Shown here: in pieces, positions 18,879 through 27,574 of the stretch
How positions within the stretch are numbered: the first letter of the stretch is position 1
Layout of the letters: each line of letters begins with the position of its first letter
From: Enterococcus rotai
GTDB taxonomy: Bacteria; Bacillota; Bacilli; Lactobacillales; Enterococcaceae
Direction of reading: 5' to 3'
Assembly (NCBI RefSeq): GCF_001465345.1
Contig: NZ_CP013655.1
Coordinates: 310,001 to 374,000, forward strand
Length of the DNA stretch: 64,000 nt
Translations under genes and position numbers: made by a program
The notes under the pieces: model-generated
The model's database searches: none
What the model was told of the DNA's origin: nothing
The model's input: the letters and a program-made list of their open reading frames with translations, nothing else

Positions 18879-20030
18879 CTAGTCGTTTAAAATTTCACTA
18901 TATATTCGTTCTAACTCGCTATTTTGTTTATTCATATTAAATTTCTCGACTATTATTTTTCTAGCATTTCTTCTAATTTTGTTGTCTGTAGACAAAACTT
19001 CCACCATTTTTTTAGCGTAATTCTTTACATCTTTTTCATCTACTAAAAAACCATTTTCTCCATCTTCAATCAATTCAGGTATACCAGCATGATTTGTTGA
19101 TACAACTGTTAAACCAACAGCCATCGCCTCCATTAAAACAGTTGGAATTCCTTCTTTATCACCATTTTTTGCTGTTATACTATGATGTACAAAAACATCA
19201 GCACTTTTCATTAGTTGCTGGACTTCTTCTTTTACCACCTTTCCAACAAAAACAACAGAATTTTGGAGTCCTTTTTTTTTGACTACTTCTTCAATTTTAT
19301 TTTTCAATAATCCATCACCAGCTAAAATTAATTTTGCTCTTGGATAAGTTAATACTAGTTGCTCAAATGCCTCTATTGTATATATATGACCTTTTTTTTC
19401 AACAAAGTTAGATACTTGAAGAAATGTAATTTCTTTTTTTAAGTGATATTTTTCAAACAGATTTTCCTTTTCTTCAAATTCAAATTCAGATACTGGAACA
19501 CCTATATAGTGAACATAGCTTCTTTCCGTTCTTAGTCCATATGGAATCAATTCATTCATCATGTTCTGTGATACAGTGATAACGTGGGCATAATTAAAAA
19601 GGGATGAAATATGTTTGCTATAGATTTTGTCCTTTAATAATTCAGAAGCATCATAACCATGAAAAGTCACCAATAAAGGAACTTTTTTATTTTCTGCAAT
19701 TGGAAGCATCTCTAACCCAGCAGGTCCGAAATGTGCATGAATCAATTCAATTTCATTTTCGCTAATTACTTTATTAAAATATTTTTGTTGACTAGCCGAT
19801 AGTAATGTGTATTTAGATTCAATTTTTTTCAAACATCTTGTTATCATTTTTTCAACTGTTTTTTTAGACTTTCCAACTATCTTGTTATAAGGAAAAATAT
19901 TTATATTCTCAACTTTATTAGCTCCTACAAAAATATCAAATTTTTTTGATACTCCTTTGAGTTGTCTATAAATAAATGTCATAGAAATAGTTAAATAAAC
20001 TTGTTGATAAAGCAAAATTTTCTTCTTCAT
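18879..20030 (-). CDS. Family 4 glycosyltransferase
   Basis: 383-residue GT4 enzyme. An Asp/His-rich acceptor region (LIHAHFGPAGLEMLPIA, VTFHGYDASELL) and the donor site FVHHSITAKNGDKEGIPTVLMEAMAVGLTVVSTNHAGIPELI are clear, with the EX7E motif (E-GIPTVLM-E). ATG at 20030 follows GGAGGAAGAG; an upstream in-frame start at 20072 would lie inside the flippase gene and lacks a ribosome site. The start codon abuts the flippase stop. Donor unknown. Confidence 0.87.
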   Translation of the reverse strand: MKKKILLYQQVYLTISMTFIYRQLKGVSKKFDIFVGANKVENINIFPYNKIVGKSKKTVEKMITRCLKKIESKYTLLSASQQKYFNKVISENEIELIHAHFGPAGLEMLPIAENKKVPLLVTFHGYDASELLKDKIYSKHISSLFNYAHVITVSQNMMNELIPYGLRTERSYVHYIGVPVSEFEFEEKENLFEKYHLKKEITFLQVSNFVEKKGHIYTIEAFEQLVLTYPRAKLILAGDGLLKNKIEEVVKKKGLQNSVVFVGKVVKEEVQQLMKSADVFVHHSITAKNGDKEGIPTVLMEAMAVGLTVVSTNHAGIPELIEDGENGFLVDEKDVKNYAKKMVEVLSTDNKIRRNARKIIVEKFNMNKQNSELERIYSEILND

Positions 20031-20031
20031 T

Positions 20032-21297
20032 CTATTTTCTCTTCCTCCATAAGAACAAATATAAATATACATTGTAAATAATTGAAGTTACAACAATAAT
20101 AGTTAATGTAGATATAGATGCACCAATTGCTGAATAATTTTGAATAAGATAATAGTCCAACCCTATATTTGCTACTCCTACAATAAGATTCGCGATAAAA
20201 AGAAATTTAATTTTTTTCATCATAGCTAGAACATTACCAGCTGGGATTCTAAAGGAAGCCGCTATAAAATAGCTTACAGATAGAACTCTAAAGTAAGAAG
20301 TACTGTCTAAATAGCTATTTCCAAATAGAATTCTAATTATGAGTGGCGCAAATGCCACTAAAACAATCATCATAATAAAATTAAACAGAACTAAACTCAA
20401 TTGAAGTTTTTTGTACATCTTTAAAACCCATTTTCTATTTTCTCTATTTTTAGCAAAATAAGGATAAACAAAAGTCATAATAGAAATAGGAATGAAATTT
20501 AAGGCAAATGGAATTATTGTAGCGGCTTTATAGTTAGCTAATATTTGATTATCCTTGATTAAATAGCCAATTAAAAAGATATCAATAAGGTAAACAAGCG
20601 ATGAAATGCTATTGCTAAACATTAAAGTAATGGAATAAGAAAAAAATTCCTTTTTTGTTTTTCTATCCAACATTACTGACTTATTTGACAAAACTTTTTT
20701 CTTACGCAACCAATAGATACCGATTCCTATCGAAACAAAATAAGCAAGATAACTAGCAAAGATAATCCCAAAAATTCCAATAGATATTGCTCCTGTAACA
20801 GCTAATAAAAATATTAGCATTGTATTTATTGTGCTTAACTTAGAAAATTCAAGATTTAATAAACTCGTACGGAAATAAATTTGCAAACATTCAAATAAAT
20901 AAATGAACATTGGTAACAATGACATACAAACCAAAACAATTTTCAATTCCGTCCCTACTTCATTTGCCCGATAGGCATAACATAAAATAAGACCTGAAAT
21001 TATTAGATTGAACGGAACAGCTATTTTAAAACTAAAATTGAAAAATGAATTTCTTTCTTTAACGTTTTTAGCTTCACTACCAAATTGCATTAACGCATAG
21101 TTTGTTCCTAAACCAATAAATAGAACAAAAATGTTTACTATATTTTGAGCTTGGCTATAAATACCAAAATCATTTTTTGAAATTAGACGAACTAAAAAAA
21201 TCCCACTACAAAATTGAATAATTTTATTTAATGTACTTGCCCCAAAAATATAAAAAAAACCTTTTTCTCGTAACTTTCTAAAAAAACTATTCATCAT
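20032..21297 (-). CDS. Wzx-type flippase (polysaccharide transporter family)
   Basis: 421-residue membrane protein with about 12-14 TM helices and the family-typical start KGFFYIFGASTLNKIIQFCSGIFLVRLISKNDFGIYSQA. It would flip undecaprenyl-PP-linked repeat units across the membrane. It overlaps the 3' end of the amidotransferase-like gene by 11 bp. The presence of both Wzx and Wzy fits a Wzy-dependent capsule pathway. Confidence 0.88.
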   Translation of the reverse strand: MMNSFFRKLREKGFFYIFGASTLNKIIQFCSGIFLVRLISKNDFGIYSQAQNIVNIFVLFIGLGTNYALMQFGSEAKNVKERNSFFNFSFKIAVPFNLIISGLILCYAYRANEVGTELKIVLVCMSLLPMFIYLFECLQIYFRTSLLNLEFSKLSTINTMLIFLLAVTGAISIGIFGIIFASYLAYFVSIGIGIYWLRKKKVLSNKSVMLDRKTKKEFFSYSITLMFSNSISSLVYLIDIFLIGYLIKDNQILANYKAATIIPFALNFIPISIMTFVYPYFAKNRENRKWVLKMYKKLQLSLVLFNFIMMIVLVAFAPLIIRILFGNSYLDSTSYFRVLSVSYFIAASFRIPAGNVLAMMKKIKFLFIANLIVGVANIGLDYYLIQNYSAIGASISTLTIIVVTSIIYNVYLYLFLWRKRK

Positions 21298-23146
21298 ATT
21301 TACCTTTTAACTTAAGAGTTGACAACAAAGTCAGCACTTGCATTTTTTCGACCAAGATGCCTTTTTCAAATAAATCCATTGCCATATTTGATACTTCATC
21401 GTCTAATAATTCTAAGAAATGATAGTTCTGTTTGTAATAATCATTAATGAACTGATTAAAGGTTGTATTGTTACGATACCAATAATCAAAGGGATTCATC
21501 CCATTTTTTGAGTTATATCCAAACAAATTAGGTAATTTCAAAATTTTCAAAATTTTATTAACAATTTTCCGAATAAATGTTTTACTTTTAATAACTAATT
21601 GAGGCGTAGTTATTTTTGAATTTATCGACTCATATTTATATTTTGCAGCTTCGGGATATTTTTTCATAATCCACTTATAATAAAGAGCATGTTCACTTCT
21701 AATTTCAACCGGGATGTTTAAACAGTACTGCATAAAATCTACATTGCAAAAAGGTGATAATGATTCTGTAAACTCTTGAAAAGCAAAGTTGCCATTTAAT
21801 GCAAAATTGATTCCTCTATTATAAACTTTAAATAATTCATCATTCGCATAATTTCCTAAGCTTATTTGCTCTAATTTATCTATATATCTTTTAGAATATG
21901 AATAGCTTTTAAAATCTAAGTCTATCTGCTTTGTTTTATTGAATGCACCAACAATAACATCTCCTAATTGCCCTGTGTGAATCATTCCATAGCCTGAAAT
22001 ATTTAGTTTCTCAATACAATTATGTGAATGAGCAATCCCGTAATATATAGAGCTTCCGAATGAAATATTAGCTATTTTATCGATTTCATACAAAAAGTTA
22101 GCATCATCTAGTGATTTAAAAATAAATTCATGTTTTAAGTCTGCCGCAATAGTCGCTGCAATAGTTGCATCCATGTAACCGGTTTGTGAAAAAGTATAAT
22201 TGAGAATATCGTTATAACCCAGATTTGCAGCAACTATATTCACCATTCTTGAATCTAGTCCTCCACTTAATGAGGCAATATGTTTATAATTATATTCACA
22301 ATCTTTTTCAAATTGTAATTTAACAGCCTGACAAAACAATTCATCCATTTTTGAAATAATTGTATCAATTGAATCATAATGAAGTTCTTCATTATTAAAC
22401 TTAAAATACGAATATATTGCCATTTTATTTTTTTTTACTTTTATATAACTTCCAGCATCAAGTTTTTTAACTTGTTTCAATAAAGTTCGATCTTCCAACA
22501 TAAACCCAAGAGTCAGTAGAGAAATACACGATTCTCTATCAATTTCATTTTTTTTCACTTTTTCATCAATTAGTAATTCTTCCAACCTTGAAGAAAATAT
22601 AAAGCTATCTTCAAAATCAGAGTAGAATATTTTTTTATCAGCTCCAAGAGTCAGTAGAGAAATACACGATTCTCTATCAATTTCATTTTTTTTCACTTTT
22701 TCATCAATTAGTAATTCTTCCAACCTTGAAGAAAATATAAAGCTATCTTCAAAATCAGAGTAGAATATTTTTTTATCAGCTAATTGATCTGTATAAACAA
22801 AAAGTTCATTTTTTCTTTTATCATATAAGGAACATGAATAACTTCCTCTAATATCTTTAAAGAAGTTCTCTCCATTCTCTTCATACATAAGAATTATTAC
22901 TTCTGAAATATATTTTGTTTTATATATTCTTTTTAACTCAGTACTATTAAGTAACACACCATCGCTAACAACAATATAAAAATCATTCTCAAAGAAAATT
23001 TTATCGTCTTCATATTTTTTCACAACTGAACTTCTTAAATAAATTTGTCCAAATTTTGTTTGATTTGTACGCAATGACGAGTTTACAGCTAACTTTACTT
23101 CCTCAACTTGTCCATTTTTATTATACTGCCCAAATATACCTACCAT
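21287..23146 (-). CDS. Asparagine synthase-like protein with an exact 46-residue internal tandem duplication
   Basis: 619 residues. The N-terminal part resembles the class II glutaminase domain of AsnB, but the second residue is Val (MVGIFG) where AsnB has the catalytic Cys, so glutamine hydrolysis is not expected. The ribosome site AGGAGC fixes this start. The C-terminal domain has the ATP-pyrophosphatase loop SGGLDS at 294-299, suggesting amidation by acyl adenylation. Residues 123-168 (ADKKIF...LTLG) are repeated exactly at 169-214; without the copy the protein would be 573 residues. AsnB-like proteins in polysaccharide loci can amidate uronic acids, which would fit ManNAcA here. Whether the duplicated form is active is unknown. 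Confidence 0.85.
   Translation of the reverse strand: MVGIFGQYNKNGQVEEVKLAVNSSLRTNQTKFGQIYLRSSVVKKYEDDKIFFENDFYIVVSDGVLLNSTELKRIYKTKYISEVIILMYEENGENFFKDIRGSYSCSLYDKRKNELFVYTDQLADKKIFYSDFEDSFIFSSRLEELLIDEKVKKNEIDRESCISLLTLGADKKIFYSDFEDSFIFSSRLEELLIDEKVKKNEIDRESCISLLTLGFMLEDRTLLKQVKKLDAGSYIKVKKNKMAIYSYFKFNNEELHYDSIDTIISKMDELFCQAVKLQFEKDCEYNYKHIASLSGGLDSRMVNIVAANLGYNDILNYTFSQTGYMDATIAATIAADLKHEFIFKSLDDANFLYEIDKIANISFGSSIYYGIAHSHNCIEKLNISGYGMIHTGQLGDVIVGAFNKTKQIDLDFKSYSYSKRYIDKLEQISLGNYANDELFKVYNRGINFALNGNFAFQEFTESLSPFCNVDFMQYCLNIPVEIRSEHALYYKWIMKKYPEAAKYKYESINSKITTPQLVIKSKTFIRKIVNKILKILKLPNLFGYNSKNGMNPFDYWYRNNTTFNQFINDYYKQNYHFLELLDDEVSNMAMDLFEKGILVEKMQVLTLLSTLKLKGKYDE
22506..22781 (-). repeat. 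Exact 138-bp tandem duplication inside the AsnB-like gene
   Basis: The copies at 22506-22643 and 22644-22781 match base for base by eye, including an 8-T homopolymer. The length is 46 codons, so the reading frame is kept. Lack of any divergence indicates a very recent duplication or an assembly artefact. Confidence 0.95.
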
Positions 23147-23333
23147 TTTATAGCTCCTATCAAAATTTCAATACATTTCATCTATTATTGAGATTTATGA
23201 ATTAAATATTCCTTTACTAAGACTCATCTTTTATTCATATTAAATCAAACCCTAAATGATATTATTTTACTAAAACTCTATTAGAGATAACAATTAACAA
23301 TAAAATACAATCTCTGCATTATATTGTTATCCA

Positions 23334-24059
23334 TTAATATGCCCCTCTAGATAAAAACATTACTTTGATCGTCTGAAAAATAATCTTCAAATCATTGCCC
23401 ATAGATTGGTTCTCAATATATTCCAAATCAAACTCCACCATCTCATCAAAGTGAACATCATTACGCCCTCTAATTTGCCATAACCCAGTACAACCTGGTT
23501 TTACACTCAAGCGCAACATATCGCGTTTACTATACTCATCAACTTCTCTTTGCAAAGGAGGTCTAGGTCCAACCAATGTCATTTCTCCCTTTAATACATT
23601 TAAAAGTTGAGGAAGTTCGTCAATACTGGTTTTGCGTATTTTTTTCCCAATTTTTGTTACTCTAGGATCTTCTTTGATCTTAAACATGGCGCCTTCAATT
23701 TCATTATATTCAAGTAAATCGTCCAACTGCTCTTCAGCATCTGTACACATTGAACGAAATTTATACATAGTAAACAAGGCTCCGCTTTTTCCTACTCTTT
23801 TTTGAGAGAAAACTACAGGTCCTTTAGGGTCTTCTTTTTTTATTAGGATCGCAACGATAAGTAGTACTGGACTCAATAAAATCAGCCCTAATAAACTACC
23901 TAGAATATCTAAACCTCTTTTGGACACACAAAAAAATACAGATTGTTGTCCAAATTTTTCACCTAAAGTTGAATCAACAAGTTTATCATCTGATTTTATT
24001 CCTTCTTTTTGTCTCGTATTTACAACAATCCTTGCAAACTTTCCCTCCAAATTTAACAC
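23334..24059 (-). CDS. Undecaprenyl-phosphate sugar-1-phosphate transferase (priming glycosyltransferase)
   Basis: Starts repeat-unit synthesis by moving a sugar-1-phosphate from a UDP-sugar to undecaprenyl phosphate. 241 residues: one membrane helix at about 48-70 (GLDILGSLLGLILLSPVLLIVAILI) followed by the bacterial sugar transferase domain with VVFSQKRVGKSG, FTMYKFRSM, KTSIDELPQLLNVLKGEMTLVGPRP and PGCTGLWQIRGR. This is the short (CpsE C-half/WcaJ-type) form. A 187-bp AT-rich gap with no clear signal separates it from the AsnB-like gene. Confidence 0.93.
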   Translation of the reverse strand: MLNLEGKFARIVVNTRQKEGIKSDDKLVDSTLGEKFGQQSVFFCVSKRGLDILGSLLGLILLSPVLLIVAILIKKEDPKGPVVFSQKRVGKSGALFTMYKFRSMCTDAEEQLDDLLEYNEIEGAMFKIKEDPRVTKIGKKIRKTSIDELPQLLNVLKGEMTLVGPRPPLQREVDEYSKRDMLRLSVKPGCTGLWQIRGRNDVHFDEMVEFDLEYIENQSMGNDLKIIFQTIKVMFLSRGAY

Positions 24060-24171
24060 TCCTTTTAAGACAAATTAAACAACACCAACAACCAAGTTAT
24101 GCATTTTTTATACAACAACCACTATGTATTATATGCATACCAACAACTATAATATGTTAATTTTTCTGTTT

Positions 24172-24936
24172 CTAAAACAAACCAAATTTTTTACTTTTAA
24201 TCGCCGTAAATTCCGGTCTTTGAACATCATCTCCATTCAAAATATCTTTAGCCATCTGCTGCATCGATTCAACATGTTCCCTTCCCATGTCTTTTTCGAT
24301 TGCTTTAAAGGCTTTTTCCATAAAAAAACCGCGCTTTTCAATATTATGGGCATCAGAAGCCATCATATAGACCATGTTATGAGCGACCATTTGTTTCGCT
24401 GTACGCTCAATCTGTTTGCCAAAAACACCAACATAACTAGGCGCTGTCAATTGTGTCAACACACCCATTTCTAAAAACGGCAACAATCTATTTGGCTCTT
24501 CAATAAATCGACTATTCCGTTCTGGATGGACAATTATTGGTGTATGACCTGCTTCCAACAGTTTAAAAAATAATGGCTCTGTATACGCAGGAATATCATT
24601 ACTTGGAAACTCAATTAAAATGTAGCGATTCGCAAGATCCGCAAATAAAATATCTGCTTTTTGGATTTGCTCTACTAGATCTCCACCGATCCGTACCTCT
24701 TGACCTTCATACAAGGTAAGAGGTATATTTCGTTGATCTAATTCTTCTTGCAATCCTGCTACTTGGGTAATTACCTGACTAGCAGGATTATCATATTTTC
24801 CATTATTATGATGAGGTGTACACAAAATATGTGTGATTCCTTGTTTAACAGCCATTCTTGCCATATCAAGTGAATCGTCGATCGTTTTAGCTCCATCATC
24901 AATTCCTGGCAATATATGGCAATGCAGATCAATCAT
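24172..24936 (-). CDS. cpsB: Capsule tyrosine-protein phosphatase (PHP family), CpsB/Wzh
   Basis: Mn-dependent phosphatase that removes phosphate from the CpsD tyrosine kinase. 254 residues. PHP metal motifs MIDLHCHILPGIDDG (1-15), CTPHHN, EFPSND, VHPERN and SDAHN are all present. In the same operon as cpsD and cpsC, 25 bp after cpsD in transcription order. Confidence 0.93.
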   Translation of the reverse strand: MIDLHCHILPGIDDGAKTIDDSLDMARMAVKQGITHILCTPHHNNGKYDNPASQVITQVAGLQEELDQRNIPLTLYEGQEVRIGGDLVEQIQKADILFADLANRYILIEFPSNDIPAYTEPLFFKLLEAGHTPIIVHPERNSRFIEEPNRLLPFLEMGVLTQLTAPSYVGVFGKQIERTAKQMVAHNMVYMMASDAHNIEKRGFFMEKAFKAIEKDMGREHVESMQQMAKDILNGDDVQRPEFTAIKSKKFGLF

Positions 24937-24961
24937 TGGCTTTTTCCTCTCTCATCAATTA

Positions 24962-25663
24962 TTATGAACCATAGTAATATCCTTGATCTTCTATATTTTT
25001 TGATCCATTGTACACAACGCCAAGAATATTTGCATTCACTAGTTCCATTAGACTTTTAGCTTTTAGTAGTGAATCTTTCTTTGACACATTTTCTCGGACT
25101 ACCAAAATTGTACCGTCTGATTTTGATGCTACAATCTGCGCATCCGTTACAGCTACGACTGGTGGCATATCAAAGATAACCAAATCATATTGCTGTTTCA
25201 ATTCTTGAATCAGCTCTTTCATTCTTCTTGAATCTAATAACTCTGAAGGATTGGGTGGTTTAGGTCCACTCGTCATCAAAAATAAATTATCTACCCCAGA
25301 ATTCTGGACAACTTGATGCAAGACGGTTTCACGGCTACCTAACAAAGTACTTAGCCCACGCGCATTATCTAGTGAAAATGTTTTCGCTACTGTAGGTTTA
25401 CGCATATCTGCATCTACTAATAAGACTCGTTTACCTGAATTGGCAAACACAATAGCCAGATTAGCAGAGGTTGTTGATTTCCCTTCACTTGGGCCAGACG
25501 AAGTAATTACTAAGGTTTTCAAATCTCTATCCACCATCGCATATTGGATATTCGTGCGAATCGTTCGATACTGTTCTGAAATTGGTGATGATTTATCAGC
25601 TAAAGTAATTAAACTCACTGCTTTTGTTTTCTGTTTTTTTTGAGCTCTCACTATATTTGTCAT
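24962..25663 (-). CDS. cpsD: Capsule autophosphorylating tyrosine kinase CpsD/Wze
   Basis: BY-kinase ATPase partner of CpsC that controls polymer length and export. 233 residues with Walker A SSGPSEGKSTTSAN (54-67), Walker A' LLVDADMRKP and Walker B LVIFDMPP. The C-terminal tyrosine cluster is short: only GYYYGS at the end. It needs CpsC for ATP binding and activity. Confidence 0.93.
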   Translation of the reverse strand: MTNIVRAQKKQKTKAVSLITLADKSSPISEQYRTIRTNIQYAMVDRDLKTLVITSSGPSEGKSTTSANLAIVFANSGKRVLLVDADMRKPTVAKTFSLDNARGLSTLLGSRETVLHQVVQNSGVDNLFLMTSGPKPPNPSELLDSRRMKELIQELKQQYDLVIFDMPPVVAVTDAQIVASKSDGTILVVRENVSKKDSLLKAKSLMELVNANILGVVYNGSKNIEDQGYYYGS

Positions 25664-25674
25664 GCTATACTCCT

Positions 25675-26511
25675 TTAAACTCTAGGACGACTTCTACGGA
25701 TTGGTGGCGTAGAAGTATCTGATTTGCTATTTGGCGTTTCTGTAGTTCTAGGTATTTCTCGATTTACGGTTCTAGACTCACCAGCAAATTTTTCAACCGG
25801 TGATGGGGTACGAATTACTTTTGCATTCAATTCCTTGGCAGTCATATTAGGTACAACACCTAAGATAGTGAAGCCAAGATCTTCTTCTACAAAGCTATCA
25901 TCTTTGATTGTTTTATCGAATAGTTCTAAAATAAAGGCTAATGCTATACCAAACATAATCCCAACCGCAAGTCCAATCAGCAGGTTGATTTTATCATTGG
26001 GTGAAACTTGATTCATATTTGCTGTGGCTGCAGATATAATCGTAATCTTATCAACATTTAGCATATCTTTTGCCTGTTCTTGGAAAACTAAAGCCGTTTG
26101 ATTCGCGATATTTTGGGCTACAAGCGGGTCCGTCACTTTAGAAACAATCGAAAACATCTGTGAATTTTGCGATTGATTTACTGATACACTGGCTTTTAAA
26201 GCTTCCACAGACAAATCATTGTCTTGCTCCGTTTTCATTCGCTGCTGTACTTCAGTCATTACGGTGTCACTTTTGATCAAATCTTTATATGTGTTGATCA
26301 TTTGCAAGTTTCCATTAATATCATTCACGTTGGTTGTTTCATTTTGCGGTAATCGTACGATTAATTGCGCCTGAGAGCTATATTTAGGTGTAATCACAAA
26401 ATAGGTTAATATTCCAGCAACGCCTAACCCTAAGAACATACTAACAATAATCAAACCAATATGTTTTTTTAATACTCCGATTAATTCTTGTAAACTGATT
26501 GTCTCTTCCAT
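25675..26511 (-). CDS. cpsC: Chain-length determinant/kinase activator CpsC (Wzz family)
   Basis: Membrane adaptor for CpsD and polysaccharide co-polymerase. About 278 residues: TM1 at about 22-42 (IIVSMFLGLGVAGILTYFVI), an extracytoplasmic domain, and TM2 at about 175-195 (LLIGLAVGIMFGIALAFILEL). The C-terminal cytoplasmic tail is rich in R, T, S and P. ATG 26511 follows GGAGGAA at proper distance; a TTG at 26523 is in frame but overlaps that ribosome site. It is first of the cpsC-D-B set. Confidence 0.9.
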   Translation of the reverse strand: MEETISLQELIGVLKKHIGLIIVSMFLGLGVAGILTYFVITPKYSSQAQLIVRLPQNETTNVNDINGNLQMINTYKDLIKSDTVMTEVQQRMKTEQDNDLSVEALKASVSVNQSQNSQMFSIVSKVTDPLVAQNIANQTALVFQEQAKDMLNVDKITIISAATANMNQVSPNDKINLLIGLAVGIMFGIALAFILELFDKTIKDDSFVEEDLGFTILGVVPNMTAKELNAKVIRTPSPVEKFAGESRTVNREIPRTTETPNSKSDTSTPPIRRSRPRV

Positions 26512-26590
26512 TTCTTCCTCCAATTAACTCCATATAAATAATTATAAATTCTAAATGAACCAACTACAAGGTCATATGTCAAGAACCGCT

Positions 26591-26624
26591 ATCAATTATT
26601 TGCAGAATTCTCCAAATAATTGAT
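26591..26624. promoter_or_regulatory. Perfect 12-bp inverted repeat upstream of cpsC
   Basis: ATCAATTATTTG (26591-26602) and CAAATAATTGAT (26613-26624) with a 10-bp loop lie between the membrane-protein gene and cpsC, about 9 bp from a TTGACA hexamer (26577-26582, minus strand). No T-run follows, so a regulator-binding site is as likely as a hairpin. I could not find a convincing -10 for the TTGACA. Confidence 0.6.
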
Positions 26625-26657
26625 AATTACATTTTAACCATTGTTATATTCTTCACT

Positions 26658-27494
26658 TTATTCACTTGGTAGAACTTCCTCTTGACCAGTTGTCGCTATC
26701 ACACCAAGCGCTTGTTTTTCCAGAAGACCATCAATCACATCGATTTGATCAGATAGCTCTTGCTTCAAGGTTTCATTTTTAATTAGCTCTAGCTGACTAA
26801 TAGCGAGAAGGAAATTTTCCATCGTCGCACTACTTGTCAATACACCATCCTGGCTCATTGCAGTGATTGATTGTTTTAATTCAGTATACTGCTTTACCTG
26901 AGCTTCCATCTCATTTAAACAGGCGACCATTGCTTTATCCCAACCACTTTCATTTTTAGTTATTTCATTGTGAATCTGTGAAATAACTGCATTCGATGCA
27001 GTTTCTTTAATAACAATGTCATCAGGACTACTTACCGACCAATCAACGGGGGCTTCCACTATGTGCTCCACTATTTTTTTTTGTATGGCTCTTTTATATT
27101 CAATGTCTGCCATTTTAGTTGATAGTTCTTGTTCACCTTGAATTACTTCAACAAACTCATTGGAAAAATCCGTTTCTTTCAACCCGAAATCTACAGCTTC
27201 TGTTTTCAAAGTGCGGATATCTCTTTCAATATTTTTGACTATCTCCTCATCAATCGGTTCCATTAAAAAGTCTTCTTGGTCATCTTGATATAATTGTTGA
27301 ATCTGTTTATCAATCCGTTTAACTTTTGCAGTTTCATTCTTTATTGTTGACTTTGCATAGTCCACTTTTCGTTGATATTCTTGATCCATATTAGACCTTA
27401 TTCCTAAAAAGCAAATACCAATAGAACCGATGATTACAATTATGTAAATAATTTTTTTTACCTTTTCTCTACCAAACCCTTCAAATTTTAACAC
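26658..27494 (-). CDS. Membrane-anchored coiled-coil protein of unknown function, upstream of the capsule genes
   Basis: 278 residues. One N-terminal signal-anchor helix (about 14-31, IIYIIVIIGSIGICFLGI), then an extracytoplasmic, strongly charged, helix-rich domain with coiled-coil character (KNETAKVKRIDKQIQQLYQ and later segments). There is no cysteine motif or recognised catalytic motif. I do not recognise the family. GTG 27494 has AAGGAG at 7 nt; the in-frame ATG at 27515 lies upstream of that site and is unlikely. Position directly before cpsC and same orientation suggest a link to polysaccharide export or anchoring, but this is inference. Confidence 0.72.
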   Translation of the reverse strand: MLKFEGFGREKVKKIIYIIVIIGSIGICFLGIRSNMDQEYQRKVDYAKSTIKNETAKVKRIDKQIQQLYQDDQEDFLMEPIDEEIVKNIERDIRTLKTEAVDFGLKETDFSNEFVEVIQGEQELSTKMADIEYKRAIQKKIVEHIVEAPVDWSVSSPDDIVIKETASNAVISQIHNEITKNESGWDKAMVACLNEMEAQVKQYTELKQSITAMSQDGVLTSSATMENFLLAISQLELIKNETLKQELSDQIDVIDGLLEKQALGVIATTGQEEVLPSE

Positions 27495-27574
27495 TACTAC
27501 ACTCCTTTTAAGCATACCTAAATAACGAACTATTTATATTTCGGACATACCAACCCTCTATATTTGTCGATTAT

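Noticed and set aside
24124-24474. 116-residue open frame on the plus strand
   Set aside because: Antisense to cpsB; no ribosome site.
26591-26624. 12-bp inverted repeat read as a terminator of the coiled-coil protein gene
   Set aside because: AT-rich stem with no T-run on either side; kept as a possible operator.
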